Assembly: GCA_029204045.2 (NCBI GenBank)
Contig: JAQNDB010000097.1
Coordinates: forward strand, 79,834-143,833
Length of the DNA: 64,000 nucleotides
From: Tillandsia leiboldiana
Lineage: Eukaryota; Streptophyta; Magnoliopsida; Poales; Bromeliaceae
Reading direction: 5' to 3'
Of the stretch, positions 19,329-30,232 are shown piece after piece. Under the pieces are notes generated by a model. That model was given only the letters and a program-made list of their open reading frames with translations, ran no database searches and was not told the DNA's origin. Within the stretch, counting starts at the first letter, position 1; each line of letters opens with the position of its first letter. The position numbers were made by a program, and so were the translations under genes.

Positions 19329-20668
19329 TCTGTCATTGCCCTGGCTGTTTTTGCAACTCTGATTAAAAAAAAAATTTATACACTGGTTTTTGAACTCGGG
19401 GCGTGACAGGTTTAGTCGTTAGATTTACCGCGGGTTGTTCGGGGGTTTTTGTGGGTGTTTTGGTGGAGCATGGGGGGTTAATGGGAGGCCGCCGCCGCCG
19501 TTGTTAAATGGGAGGCCGCCACCGCCGTTACCATGTTCGCGGGGTAGTCGCCGGAGTCGTACGGGAGCGAAAACGGAGAAGAAACCGCGAAACGGGAGCG
19601 AAAACAGAGAAGAAAACCACGAACGGGAAGCTACAGTGCATCCCCGTACGGCTCCCTCCACCACGGTCCACAGGCCCGGGCGTGCACCTGGCGCACGCCC
19701 CGCGGCGCGGAAGCCGCAGACCCGGCGCACGCTTACGTGCGCCAACCCGGCCCGCTCAGGCGCGGTGCACGCTACAGCGTGCACCCGGTGCGTGCCTCAG
19801 GCCCCTGCGGCCAAGAGCCCGGTGCGCGCCCGTGTCGTGCACCTGCCCGACCCAGGATGTGCGGTGCACGCTCCCTGTGTGCACCCGGCGCATGCCGCCC
19901 AGCCGCCGACGCGCAGACCCGGTCCACGACCGGCTCCGTGCACCAGCCCCCAACGGAAGGCTCCGGTAGCTCCGTTTTCGGCCCGTTTCGTCCTGTTTTT
20001 GAGTGTTTTTGACCACGATGATATTTATAACAACGATGTAGTTCTTCGGGACAGTTTTTGGTTTGACGGTTTTTCTGTGGGACGACACGGTCCGCTTGGC
20101 ACAGTGATTTTGGTTTTTCGTCGGTCTATGGTTACAGTGGTCGGGACCACTGTTTTGCCTATTTAAGGTAAAAGTGTTAAAAGGCATTTTTGATTATTTT
20201 ATTAGGCCACGTGAAGTTCGGATTCGCCTAGGAGGAACATGGGAGCGGTCGTTTATCTTCACTCAGGTGGGTACTTTTTATTAATTTCGGTGCAGGGTCG
20301 TTCCCGAGTGTTCGTTTTGATAAAGTAGATTTGTTTGGTAATTTGACTAACCCCGTAGCATGTGAATCCCTTTTATTAACAAAGCGGCTGCGGTCGCAAG
20401 ATCGATATTCTATTCTCTTTGAGGCGGCTGCGGTCGCATGATTATTTTACTGATCTAACTAATGCGGCGGAGGTCGCAACATGGTTTTTCACTCATATTG
20501 CTTACACGCACACCGGCAGTTTGGCCACTGCACAGGGTGTATTTTTCCGGAAAGATGGTAAGGATTACCCGTGTACCCCACAAGGAGAGGTTAGTGGGGA
20601 CCCCTCAAGGAGATGCGACTGCTACTTGGGCAGTGGAGGGGTTGGAGGCACCAAGGAGATGAGTACGG

Positions 20669-20820
20669 TATTCTGGGGTTGGGGCCCAGCTTGTTATGGT
20701 ATTCTGGGGTTGTGGCCCAGCTTGTTATGGTATTCTGGGGTTGGGGCCCAGCTTGTTATGGTATTCTGGGGTTGGGGCCCAGCTTGTTATGGTATTCTGG
20801 GGTTGGTGCCCAGCTTGTTT
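20669..20820 (+). repeat. 31-bp minisatellite of stem-loops, 5 copies (LTR 0)
   Basis: Each unit holds CTGGG / CCCAG around a GTTGGGG-like loop, followed by CTTGTTATGG. Copies are nearly identical. It is the positional counterpart of 5455-5600 and 26650-26790. Confidence 0.9.
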
Positions 20821-21407
20821 GTGACAGGGATTTGGCGATACATGAGGGGGGGGAGTAAATGCTCCGGTGTATCGGTTTGTCTTTTCAGTCATCGCATTTA
20901 CTTTTTACATCTACTTTATCAATCACTGACTACCCACACTGTGACAGGTCCGAGCAGGGGTGGGAACCGGGACGACGGTGAGGCAACGGTTAGAGGACCT
21001 TAGCTCTTGGGGGCTATTAAACTTTACAGGGTATGGTTATCTTTTATTGTGTATTGGTTAGTCCAGCTGTGATTACTTGTGCATGATTTCTTGTGGATGT
21101 TGGAATGAGGACTTCGAGTAGGATTTTCTTCTCTTATTTGTGAATGTTAAGATGTGTGATTGCGGCTCATTTTCAAGTACAAACATGGTTTCAAATGTAT
21201 TTTCAAACCAGGTGTCGTGTGGGCACTGATTTCAAAACCCGTGAATTTATCCTTTCAAGCATAATGGCTGCCAAAAAGGATTTGCGAAAACGTTTTGTAA
21301 AACTGGGTGTCGAGTGGACACCGACTTCCAAACCTATGGGTTTATGCTAGTCTCTCCTCGTTGTCAGTCATGGTTTGCATGGTTAAAGTAATTGTCGTGC
21401 TTGGAAC

Positions 21408-21466
21408 GCCGTGCATATATAGAGGAGGCTCCGCCCGTTTGGGGAGCGAATTTGTATATGTGGCGG
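21408..21466 (+). other. Terminal LTR stem-loop (LTR 0)
   Basis: CATATATA / TGTATATG outer arms (one G-T pair) and an inner perfect GCTCC / GGAGC stem. Confidence 0.75.
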
Positions 21467-21553
21467 GTCTGGTGCGCACCGGAGGCGAGGTTCATTTAAG
21501 AAAAAAAAAATGGATACGTTTTTCCGCCCTTTTAGAACCTCCGGGGCATGACA

Positions 21554-23682
21554 CTAGGAATCATGGGACATCAGGAAAAGAACATGTTGGTAGTAAGATT
21601 AGTAGAAAACCTAGATTCAGGGTTTAATGAGTGGCATCAAACTTAGTTGTTATCATAGGATTGGACGAGTGGCATTGTCTTAGGAGATAACCTAAGGACA
21701 CTGGATAAAGTGATCAACATAGAGTCAAGGAACTCTAGGATGAGTACGACATGGAACTTAGGTAAAGGTAACCTAAGGTGAACTAGTGAACAAGATAGAG
21801 TCAAGGAACTCTAGGATGAGTATCACATGGAACTTAGGTAAAGGTAACCTAAGGTGAACTAGTGAATAAGATAGAGTCAAGGAACTCTAGGATGAGTATC
21901 ACATGGAACTTAGGTAAAGGAAACCTGAGGTGATCTAGAGGAGATTAAACTCACAGACAGGAAATTAGAGTAAGTGTAACTCTAAGATAAAGTGGAACAG
22001 GAAAATAGAGTTAAGTTAACTCTAGGATTCAATAAGGAATCAGGAAAATGGGAAAAACGGATCAAGTGTGGAGACATGAAAGTGAAAACAGGAAATTAGA
22101 GTCAGTGTAACTCTAAGTTAAAAGTGAAATCGAAAAATAGTGTTAAGTTAACCCTATGATTCAGTGAGGAATCAGGAAAGTGGGACGAGATCCCAAAGTT
22201 AAAGAATTAAACAAATATAACCCTAGAAAGTCATAGGGTGTCTGGGCAATTAGACAATAACTTTAACTTCAATTTGAGTTAAATAAATAAAAGAGAAATG
22301 TTTACGAGTCCAGGAGACTCTCTAGTTACCCGTGAGGCAAGACCTAGGGTAAGGGATGAATTAATGAAAAAGATAAAGCTTAAGAGAAAGCTAAAAGTGG
22401 CTTAATAAGCAAGCCAAGCAAATTGTTAAAAGAAAGAAAATGCAGATGGTGCATTGTGATGAGACTCGTCAGTTGGGAGCAGGACTCCTTGGGCAGTGAC
22501 CCGTTGGACGAGATGCTTTTGGAAAACTAAAGAAAAAGTGAAAGAGATTGCTAGTGGCAATGTGAGCTGAAGGCTCGAGTGAGAAAGAAAAGAAAAGGCA
22601 AGTGCTTAAGTGTAAAGACAAGGACAGATGCATAAAGTGCAAAAAGGGCTGAGTGCCAAGAGAAAAGAAAATAAAAGATAAGAAAAGATAATAAAACGGG
22701 CGGACCTACGGGGGTGAAACGTAGCCCTTGTTGGAGTGCAGGCAGTGTCCCGCTCCCGGGCGGAGACCCGTCTGGCACGTTGCTCCCGTGGGACGGGGTA
22801 ACACTTGCGGGTGTTATCGGCAACCTTAGAAATCTTATCTTATGGTAGCAGGACTACCGGGCTGGGGCCCGTTGGATAAGAAATTCTGAGGGTTAACTTG
22901 AACTAAAGCACCAGAATGTAAAGAAAAAGAGAAAAAAAAATAGAGTGGCCAAGGTGGCCGGGTTAGTTGAACCTTGTATATAGCGGCATAGTTGCCGAGT
23001 GGGTGCTTAGTAGCCTAGTATGGCTAGACAGAGTAGTGCTGGGTCGATGAGTTTACACAGTTAGTGTAGTGATATATTATATTGCATAGCCGCATTTTGG
23101 TATTGAGGATTTTTGTTTCCTAGCACTATTATTATTGCTTCCATTGGACCAAGTGGTGTAGGACAGTTTTTCTCGGTGGTTGAACCCACTGGGAACTCAG
23201 TTGTAGTTCTCACACCCCTTGGGTGACCCCCCCCCCACAGGTTTAGGTATGGACGCAGCGGTCGAGACGGATCAGGTGCAGTCAGCGAGGCATACGACAG
23301 GGGCAAGGGCCCAGCAGCATAGAGACGTAGAGAGTCTAGCAGAGGTATCCCTTTTTATATATTTCTTGAGTGAACCTTGTATGGTGAGGAAATTATGTAA
23401 AAGAGTTGTAATAATTTTATTTGCAAGTTCAGAAATGTAAAGTGCAATAAATTTAATTTATGGTTCACTCTTGTATGCTTTCATTTCCGCTTTAACTGTT
23501 TGTTATTGAATGAAAGTTTTAAATTAGTAGTGATTTTTAGTACTCTGATATTGAGCTTCCGCATACACTGGTTGTGTTATTATGGATGTTACCGTTCCTT
23601 TCGGGTAGTGAAAGGTCATACCCGATTGGCGGGCCTGTTGGCGTGCCCGAACCGTACAAATTGGCGGACTCGGGGTGTGACA
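21554..23682 (+). repeat. LTR Y (right-hand part, or whole)
   Basis: Ends CGGGGTGTGACA at 23682 and is followed by a PBS, so it is the 5' LTR of a + strand element. Whether it starts at 21554 or its left part lies beyond element 0 is unclear. The stretch 21719-22280 is dense in small hairpins; 22690-22810 is G/C-rich; 23180-23240 has the CCCACTGGGAACT...CACAGG block seen in other Tekay LTRs. No coding sequence. Confidence 0.65.
21719..21945. repeat. 76-bp tandem repeat, 3 copies, two hairpins per unit
   Basis: Each unit contains AGAGT-CAAGGA-ACTCT and CTTAGGT / ACCTAAG around AAAGGTA. More AGAGT/ACTCT and GATTC/GAATC hairpins follow to 22280. Confidence 0.85.
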
Positions 23683-23690
23683 GATTAGAG

Positions 23691-23702
23691 TGGTATCAGA
23701 GC
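23691..23702 (+). other. Primer-binding site of element Y
   Basis: TGGTATCAGAGC, complementary to the 3' end of plant initiator tRNA-Met, eight bases after the LTR end. Confidence 0.85.
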
Positions 23703-24829
23703 CAGGAATAGTCCTAGTGGTTAGCAACCTTAGGGAGACCCTAGGGATTAGCACGAGAGAGTGTGTGGATTGTTGGGCGAAAGTATTCGATTGGTTGTCG
23801 TTGTTCCCAAAAAGGATGTTGGGACTGATCGAGGGCGACGAGCTTTCATTCTTCGGATATTACGTTGGCGGCCGACAACGTAATGTTCGAGATGAAAAGA
23901 AGTACCCTCTTATACTTTCGCATGATTGGGTTGACGAGCCTTTTTATCGGTATATAGACTGCGCGTTGCTCAAATGGCTAAGTTTGGGCTGGTTGTTTCA
24001 TTATGGTGTGCATATTAGCGATGACACCACATAGGGAGACGCACCTGTTTTTACTCGAGTCACGAGAGGGCTCGGGGTCAAACGACGTACACGAGCTGCG
24101 ATAGCAGGGGGCCGCACTTATTGGTGTGGTCCAGCAGCTGGTGAAGCTTCTTGCCGTCAGCGAAAATTTCCCGCCGACAGGAAGACAAATTCCGACGCTT
24201 AAGAGTGGCGTCAGCGTGACAGTCGGAGCAGATTGATAGGCTCCAGTGGCTGATAGCGCAGCAAGTTGAAGCTGCACAATGACACACGAGCGTAAGTCGT
24301 CGCCGCATGTTGGGGCGCGCGACAGTAGCGAGTGGCAGTGCCGCCGAGCTTTTGTCGGCGCACCCCGCACCTTCAGTAAGGGGTGCTTAAGCAAATTACT
24401 TAGCACTGGATTTTCACGAGTTAGCGTGGGGGCGTAGGACGCCCAACTGTTTGGGTGCACATGGAGCACAAGTATCGTTTAGCCAGAGAGAGCTGGTTTG
24501 GTAGCGCTTTAGCGTTTGCCCAGTGTGGCCAGAGTTGGTAGATTGTTTAGGTCGTGGATTGACGACCAGTTGGTTGGTTCTGCTCAGTGAGCATAGTGGT
24601 CGCGTGGCGACGATTAGCGGGTTCGCTTGGGGACGATCCGTGCCTGGACCATGTATGTGGACTGTGGGCCTGTAGCCCAGTGGGCAGGCGCAGTCGGCTG
24701 TGAGAGACAGCGGCCCGAGACCTGAGGGCGGGGCATGATAGAGATTTGGTCAGGACGGTAGTGTAGAGTACCGGGATTTCGGTTAGCGCACCGACCTCGC
24801 AAGATGGCGTGGTGCGGGGGAATTGCCTC
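23703..24829 (+). pseudogene. Decayed leader and gag of element Y
   Basis: Starts like the leader of element X (49033 on): both contain a TTGGCNGCNGACAACNTAATG block and CTTTCGCATGATTGGGT. The following 700 bases have short gag-like pieces (for example DRLQWLIAQQVEAAQ near 24225) broken by stops. No full domain survives. The right end, where LTR X begins, is uncertain. Confidence 0.5.
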
Positions 24830-25760
24830 GGGCATGTTCCTTATGTGTTTTCAGTTGAGTTCGGGTTGATTCGGATCAACGCGGAAGCCCCAGCTGGATT
24901 CGGAGTTTTCGGGCTTTGTGCGCCGATAGAAGACTGGTTTGGGAAGCCGCGACTCCACCGTGGTGTGCAGAAAATTGGAAAACTCTGGGAACAGGTGTAC
25001 TTTATGATTACAGCAGAGTTCGGGAGGTTCCGGACTAACACGGAGTGCCCGAAGGCGAAAAGTGAGTTGGAACTAGCAGTTTTGGAGCCGGTTTTTGGAT
25101 TGAGCACACCGACTCCACGGTTGAGCTTTTTGAGGAGAAAAAGCTTTGAGCATGTGTATTTTCAGTTTACAGCAGAGTTCGGGAGGTTTCGGACTCGTGC
25201 GGAGACCCCGAGGGCAAAAAGTGAGTTGACGGGGGCTTTTAATGGATTATTTAATTTTTTAATTTAATTAAATGTGGCTTTGGTCTGTGGGTTTTGGAAT
25301 GGAAGAAATTTGGGAGAGAGAAGCTCGATTTTTTTTTAGAGGGCATTTATGACTGCCAACCACCCTCTTAATTGTCTGTTGCAAATTAATAGGCCACATC
25401 ACCTCATCTCCTTCACAATGCAACAGAGGAATTAAGAAGTAAACAGAGGAAAAGAAAGAAAGGGAGAAAGAGAGAAAGGAAGAAAAGAGAAAGAACAAGA
25501 TGATTAAGGATGGAAAAAAAAATGAAGGAATGAGAGTTGAGATGGTGGATCAACTACTTGGAGCCTCGAGGGCCCGAGCGGAGAGCACGGCGCGCGTGAA
25601 GGTTTTGCTACAGGTGTGTGCAGTTTTTGAGCTTGGGGCTTTTGCTGGTCTTTCTTGGTGTTGCTCTGGACTGTTGTCCATGAGGCTCGAGGTATGGTGG
25701 TGACCGCGGCGGAGGGAGCCGCGCGCGCGCACAAGGGTGCGCGCGCGGCTGGCGCGCTCT
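24830..25760 (+). repeat. LTR X, left part (start uncertain)
   Basis: Non-coding. Three imperfect copies of a roughly 155-bp unit (near 24836, 24993 and 25149; shared AGTTCGGGAGGTTCCGGAC core) are followed by AT- and purine-rich sequence and a GCGCGC-rich stretch. It is cut at 25760 by element B and continues at 36693. Confidence 0.5.
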
Positions 25761-25869
25761 TGTCACGCCCCGGGGGTTTATTTTAGCGGAAACGATTCAC
25801 AAAAAGGTATGTGTTTGGCGCGTAGAATTTTTTTTTTGAAAAACCTTCTTCCCCGGCGCGTGCCCAGAT

Positions 25870-25928
25870 CCGCCACATATACAGGATCACTCTGCAAATG
25901 GACAGAGTCTCCCCTGTATATGCACGGC
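25870..25928 (-). other. Terminal LTR stem-loop (B, 3' LTR)
   Basis: The perfect 10-bp outer stem CATATACAGG / CCTGTATATG plus an inner ACTCTG / CAGAGT stem. Same in the 5' LTR at 32528-32586. Confidence 0.82.
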
Positions 25929-26649
25929 GTCGCGGCTCATACAATGTCCAAAAACGGGTATTGATTCAATCACAACAGTTCAGACATACACCCATTCACA
26001 AATGCTGAATAAATCTCACGGCCGATTAGTTTAAAAGGATAAATCCACAATTGTTGAAACGGCGCCCACCCGACGCCCATATTTTGAAAACCCTTTTTTG
26101 AAAACAACATAAACCCAGAGGTTTTGGAAAACAGTGCCCACACGACACTTAGGTTTTGAAATCCATTTTCGAAATTCATAGATCCACAAGGTTTTGGAAA
26201 CGGTGCCCACCCGACACCCAAGTTATGAAAACAGTTTTCGCAATCTTTTCTTTTGTTTGCTCTTTTATTTTTTTCTTAAAGCGGCCAACAGAGATGAAAG
26301 GAAAATAAATAAATCATTAAACACCATGCCGACATCCACACCGACCCCACGAGGGTATCGAGAACCACACCACAGTCTACAAAAAGTAAATGAAATGCGA
26401 AAGAAAGATAGAAAGTACTGTTCGGGTCTCCAGGGACCCAGAAACTCCTGCCGCGGCCTCACCGTCGCCTAACTCTCCCCCCTGTAGGACCCTGTCGCAA
26501 AGCGGGAAGTCAGCGACTAAACAATAATGATAATAACAAAGCAGGGTAAAGAAATACATCAAACCGTAGCCTATCCGGAGCAACCACCCTCGCAAAAGGG
26601 AAAAGTAAAAACGAACACTGACACCGGTACACCTGCAATGCCCGACCTC

Positions 26650-26790
26650 GTCGGACAACTAAACCGACGGATCGCACCGCTCCCACGTCGGACAACTAAA
26701 CCGAACGCGTCGCACCGCTCCCACGTCGGACAACTAAACCGACGGGTCGCACCGCTCCCACGTCGGACAACTAAACCGACGGGTCGCACC
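26650..26790 (-). repeat. 37-bp stem-loop minisatellite, 4 copies (B, 3' LTR)
   Basis: The unit (minus strand) carries GTCGG / CCGAC around a TTTAGTTGT loop. The sister LTR has five copies at 33300-33490. Confidence 0.88.
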
Positions 26791-29700
26791 GCTCACGCCT
26801 TGGCGCATCCAAGCCCCACAACTACAGGGGCCCCACTCCGTCCTAGTGGGTATACACGGGTCATGGACCACATTTTCGGAAAAGCGCACCCTTTGCGGTG
26901 GCCAAACCGCGGGTGCGCGTGCTGCAGCCTCGAGCAAAGTAACCAACAATACCAAGATACTCACAAATAAAACGATAACGACTATCACGTTAGCAACATT
27001 AAACGTATCATCAAGAGTACTCACAAATAAGACTATAACGACTATCACGTTAGCAACATCAAACGTATCAACAAGAGTAAAAACAACTGCCGGAAAACCG
27101 ACGCTACGCCCCCAAAACAAAACCCATAGAGACTTTCATCTACATATAGTCAGATAACAAGAACCATAGAGACTACCATCTACATATAGTCAGATAACAA
27201 GAACCATAGAGACTATCCACAATACCTCAGTTAAATGCACAAAAGTGTTAGTTACAAATGTCGGAAATGCCACGCTAAGTCTCCAAATAAAAACCCGCCT
27301 GAATGTAGGCTGATCCCGAGTTCTCACTAGACTACTGGGCGGCTGGTGCTGAACAGCTGGGCCCTGAATAGAAACTGTAGTCAGGACTAGACTCACTCAT
27401 ATCCATACCGACAACACTACACTAACATGTCGCTAATACGGGGAACTTAGCCGAAACTAGGCTTAAACCGAAATTCCCGAAAATCCATTGAACCTCCAAT
27501 CATGACCCGCCAACGTTCTAAAAATACCCAAATATCGTCCAACTACACCTGCTATCCCTAGACATCATAATTTTGATGTTTGGGCAGACTGGGACCAAAA
27601 CACAATTTCCTCTATTGAGTTATTGCTATAAATACACCTTTTTTTAACCGTTGTTTTGGCTCGTTCTTCCAAACCAGGAAGCCAAAGACAGCGCCGTAAA
27701 TTTCAGCGCGTCTGGTTTGACGAGGCGGAACCCGTGCTCACAAGCTTAGGCCAGCACAAGGCCCATGGGCAAAGTTGGCCCATAAACTTCTAAGTCCAAA
27801 GTAGCCATTATGTTACAACAACACACACACTTGATCAAATTGGAATTAAACTTGAGCACCATGTCTACTGAGGTCTACAGAATCTAGGGCTCACCTTAGA
27901 GCTGCCGGAGAGTGGCCGGGAAGATCGCCGGGGCAACACCACTTCAAGGCAAAAGCTCGGTTTGGACAAACTTGGATCAAACCTGGAGCAGAGTGCCAAC
28001 AAAGGTGAGCATCAGTATAAGGGTACTTCCAGAAGTGGTCTGGACCAAGCCAGGTTCGGCGGCGGCGACCGGCGGCGGCCGGAGCCGAGAAACCTCTAAC
28101 AATCTATTTTCATGAGGAGTTTGAACCAACCTTGATTATAAGGGTTACTTGTCTTAAGAAAACTTGATGGAAACCTTCCATAAGGTGCAAACAAGTCACC
28201 TGGGTAGGTGGCCGGAGTCCAAGTGCGGCGGCGGCGGCCGGAGTCCGAGCTCGGCTGCAACAACGGGTGCAACAACAGTGAGAAGAAACCCTACGTTCAA
28301 ACTTCCATGCAACATGATAGGAAGCTCCATTAGTGTCCAAAGAACTCACCTCGGTCACTTACCCACTGCGCGGAACCCCGGCGATCGCCGGAGCTCAAGC
28401 TCGGCAAAACCAGGCCCTCTAATGGCGGATTCCGGCCGGCGGCACAAGAGGCCCTCCAACTTGGACAAAAGTGTCCCTCTCGATGCTGCGGTACTTGCTG
28501 TGGTGGTGACCGGCGTCGCGGGTGAGCGGCGGCGCCGGACGGTGAGGTTTGGCCATAGTGAAGAAAAACCGGTTCTAGGGCATGCCGAAACTCCGCGGAT
28601 CCTCCACCGATCAGCTCCAAACTTTGGAAGCAGCTTGTAGTCACCGAGGAGACCAAGATCAACGGTCTTGATTTTGATTTTGTCAGTCGGATGAAGCCCG
28701 TGATCGATCTCGGTCAAATCTTGCTTTTCCGGCGATGGAGTGCTCCCGCCGGCAATCGGGACAACGGCGACGGCTCGGGCTTCACAGGTATGGTCTACTC
28801 AAGGTCAGGAGGCTACCCCAGGATCCTTGGGCCAAATAAAAATAACAAAATTCAAACTTCTTACCTCGCCGGAGAGAGGAAGAAGAAGAAGATGGCCGCA
28901 GCGGAGCTCGGCGGCTCCCGACGTCGGGAAACCCCTGGCTCGGTCGCGTCGACTCAGAGGACTTCTCAGTTGAAGTTTTGTCCAATCAAACCTCCAAAAC
29001 ACCTTCCCAACACCAACCACCCGAGAAACTAAGGTTGCTATTGACCTTCTTGGGCTTCTCCCGGGATGGATCGGCGGCGGCAGCCGGTGCGCTACCTCCG
29101 TGGAGTGCGGCAGAGGGAGGGGATGCGGTTGTAGCTGCGGCTGGGCTTACGGCTACGGGGTTAGGGTTTATGGAAACCTAGCTCGAGGACGTTTGTTATA
29201 TAGTGTATGGCAACATTTGTAATTTAACCCTCCACCACTTGATATTAAGTGTTCAGTCCCTCACAACATGCCTCATTCACACCTAGGTCCCTCACCACAG
29301 AGGTGGCACGCAAAACGAGGCATAAATTCAGGGTGTAATGCGCAAAACGTCGCATTTTCCACTGTATTTCACGCTTTTCGAGACAGTTTAGTCCTCGAAT
29401 GGAAAAAAGGACTTCGCCACGACGTCCGGCTCGACGAAACCTATCATGTAGAGATTTTTGTTTTTCGACAACATTCCCGGATAATTTCTCGGTCCATAAA
29501 TGTTGTCCCATTACACAGTTTGGCACGCTTCTCGAGACTCTAGGATCGTCAAACGAAAATTCCGTCAGCGCCATTGCGCTCGGAACGTCAAAATTAGCTA
29601 GAATCGTTTACTCATACTGCTAGGTTTGGATTTTGGACAGTGAAATGGCCAACGACCGATCGAGAGGGGACCGAAAACAGGGGTTACTATTCATTTTACT

Positions 29701-29990
29701 ATTCACTCAAGTCGTGGGTCCCACTAGTTTTCTTGCTGATTTTCGGACGATCCGACCGACGGATTAGCAAACGGTCTATACCATTTCCACTCGATTCGAT
29801 GAGACGGTCGCACTGGCGACCTCAGATTTCCGAGATCAGACTCGGATCGGAAAGACGGAATTTGTGCTTCGGCAACTGTGCCCACCGTACACCGGTACAC
29901 CCCACTAAGGTTAATTTTGTTTCCTCGCACACATTCGCACCTGAAAAAAAAACACTCTTTACACTAACACAATTTCTTCCGAGTACTACA

Positions 29991-30028
29991 TCACTCACAC
30001 CTTAAAAGAAGTTTCGTCCTCGAAACTT
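29991..30028 (-). other. PPT and PPT-proximal hairpin of element B
   Basis: On the minus strand the 8-bp stem AAGTTTCG / CGAAACTT with an AGGA loop (30009-30028) is followed by TTTTAAGGTGTGAGTGA and the LTR start. Confidence 0.78.
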
Positions 30029-30030
30029 GA

Positions 30031-30232
30031 ACATACCAGGAATCCCATAAATAGGGAAAGTGCCCAACCATGTCCGACTTGCACTCCCAAATGGCTTCGC
30101 GCCCCTCATGATCCGCTCGTTTCTCTCTGGCACTAGGAGAGATTGTAGTTTCCCCGCCGGGCGCTGACGTTCGGCCTTTACTCGATGACCGACCCAAAAG
30201 CGAGCCACGCGTTGTGCTACATCCCTTGTCAA
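30031..30232 (-). pseudogene. Element B pol remnant: integrase zinc-finger end joined to chromo-like tail
   Basis: On the minus strand, RDVAQRVARFWVGHRVKAERQRPAGKLQSLLVPE corresponds to the end of the HHCC zinc finger, with the second zinc-binding cysteine pair already mutated (WVGH for CWVC-type). The frame then jumps directly into the chromo-like tail (HEGREAIWE-like). The whole catalytic core with its D,D,E triad is deleted. Confidence 0.72.

Larger units (their letters stand above)
14886..19408 (+). mobile_element. Solo Tekay-type LTR (4.5 kb) inserted in LTR 0
   Basis: Runs TGTAGTAATC...GGGGCGTGACA and is flanked by the direct repeat GGTTT (14881-14885 and 19409-19413). There are no PBS, PPT or pol sequences, so it is a solo LTR. 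Its first 700 bases match the LTRs of B (reverse complement near 29240-29990), so it is related to that family. A TATA box lies at 15781-15788. Near the end is an extended terminal stem-loop (19265-19328) with arms CATATATAGAA / TTCTATATATG. No coding sequence is seen. Confidence 0.85.
19409..21553 (+). repeat. 3' LTR of element 0, right part
   Basis: Continues the LTR interrupted at 14886; the first five bases repeat the target site. In order: a CCGCCGCCGCCG block, a GC-rich GTGCAC-type block (19640-19975), the conserved GGCCACTGCACAGGGTG...TTTTTCCGGAAA block (20521), a 31-bp minisatellite, the GTGACAGGT block and a terminal hairpin (21408-21466). Ends GGGGCATGACA. Confidence 0.8.
25761..29990 (-). 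repeat. 3' LTR of element B
   Basis: On the minus strand it runs TGTAGTACTCGG (ending at 29990) to CCCGGGGCGTGACA (25761). Terminal hairpin 25870-25928; four-unit minisatellite about 26650-26790; GGCCACCGCAAAGGGTGCGC...TTTTCCG block near 26875-26910; several CGCCGGC-rich stretches at 27900-28900. Apparent ORFs here (for example 28164-28640) recur identically in the other LTR and are non-coding shadows. Confidence 0.9.

Noticed and set aside
19425..20187. Frames of 119-243 codons on both strands
   Set aside because: GC-rich block of LTR 0 with no domain and opposite-strand overlaps.
20669..20820. CRISPR-like regular repeats
   Set aside because: Direct tandem minisatellite without unique spacers, in a plant LTR. 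The same holds for 5455-5600, 26650-26790 and 33300-33490.
28164..28640. 158-codon frame, repeated at 34860-35336
   Set aside because: Lies inside the LTRs of B and is duplicated only because LTRs are; no known domain, opposite-strand frames equally long.
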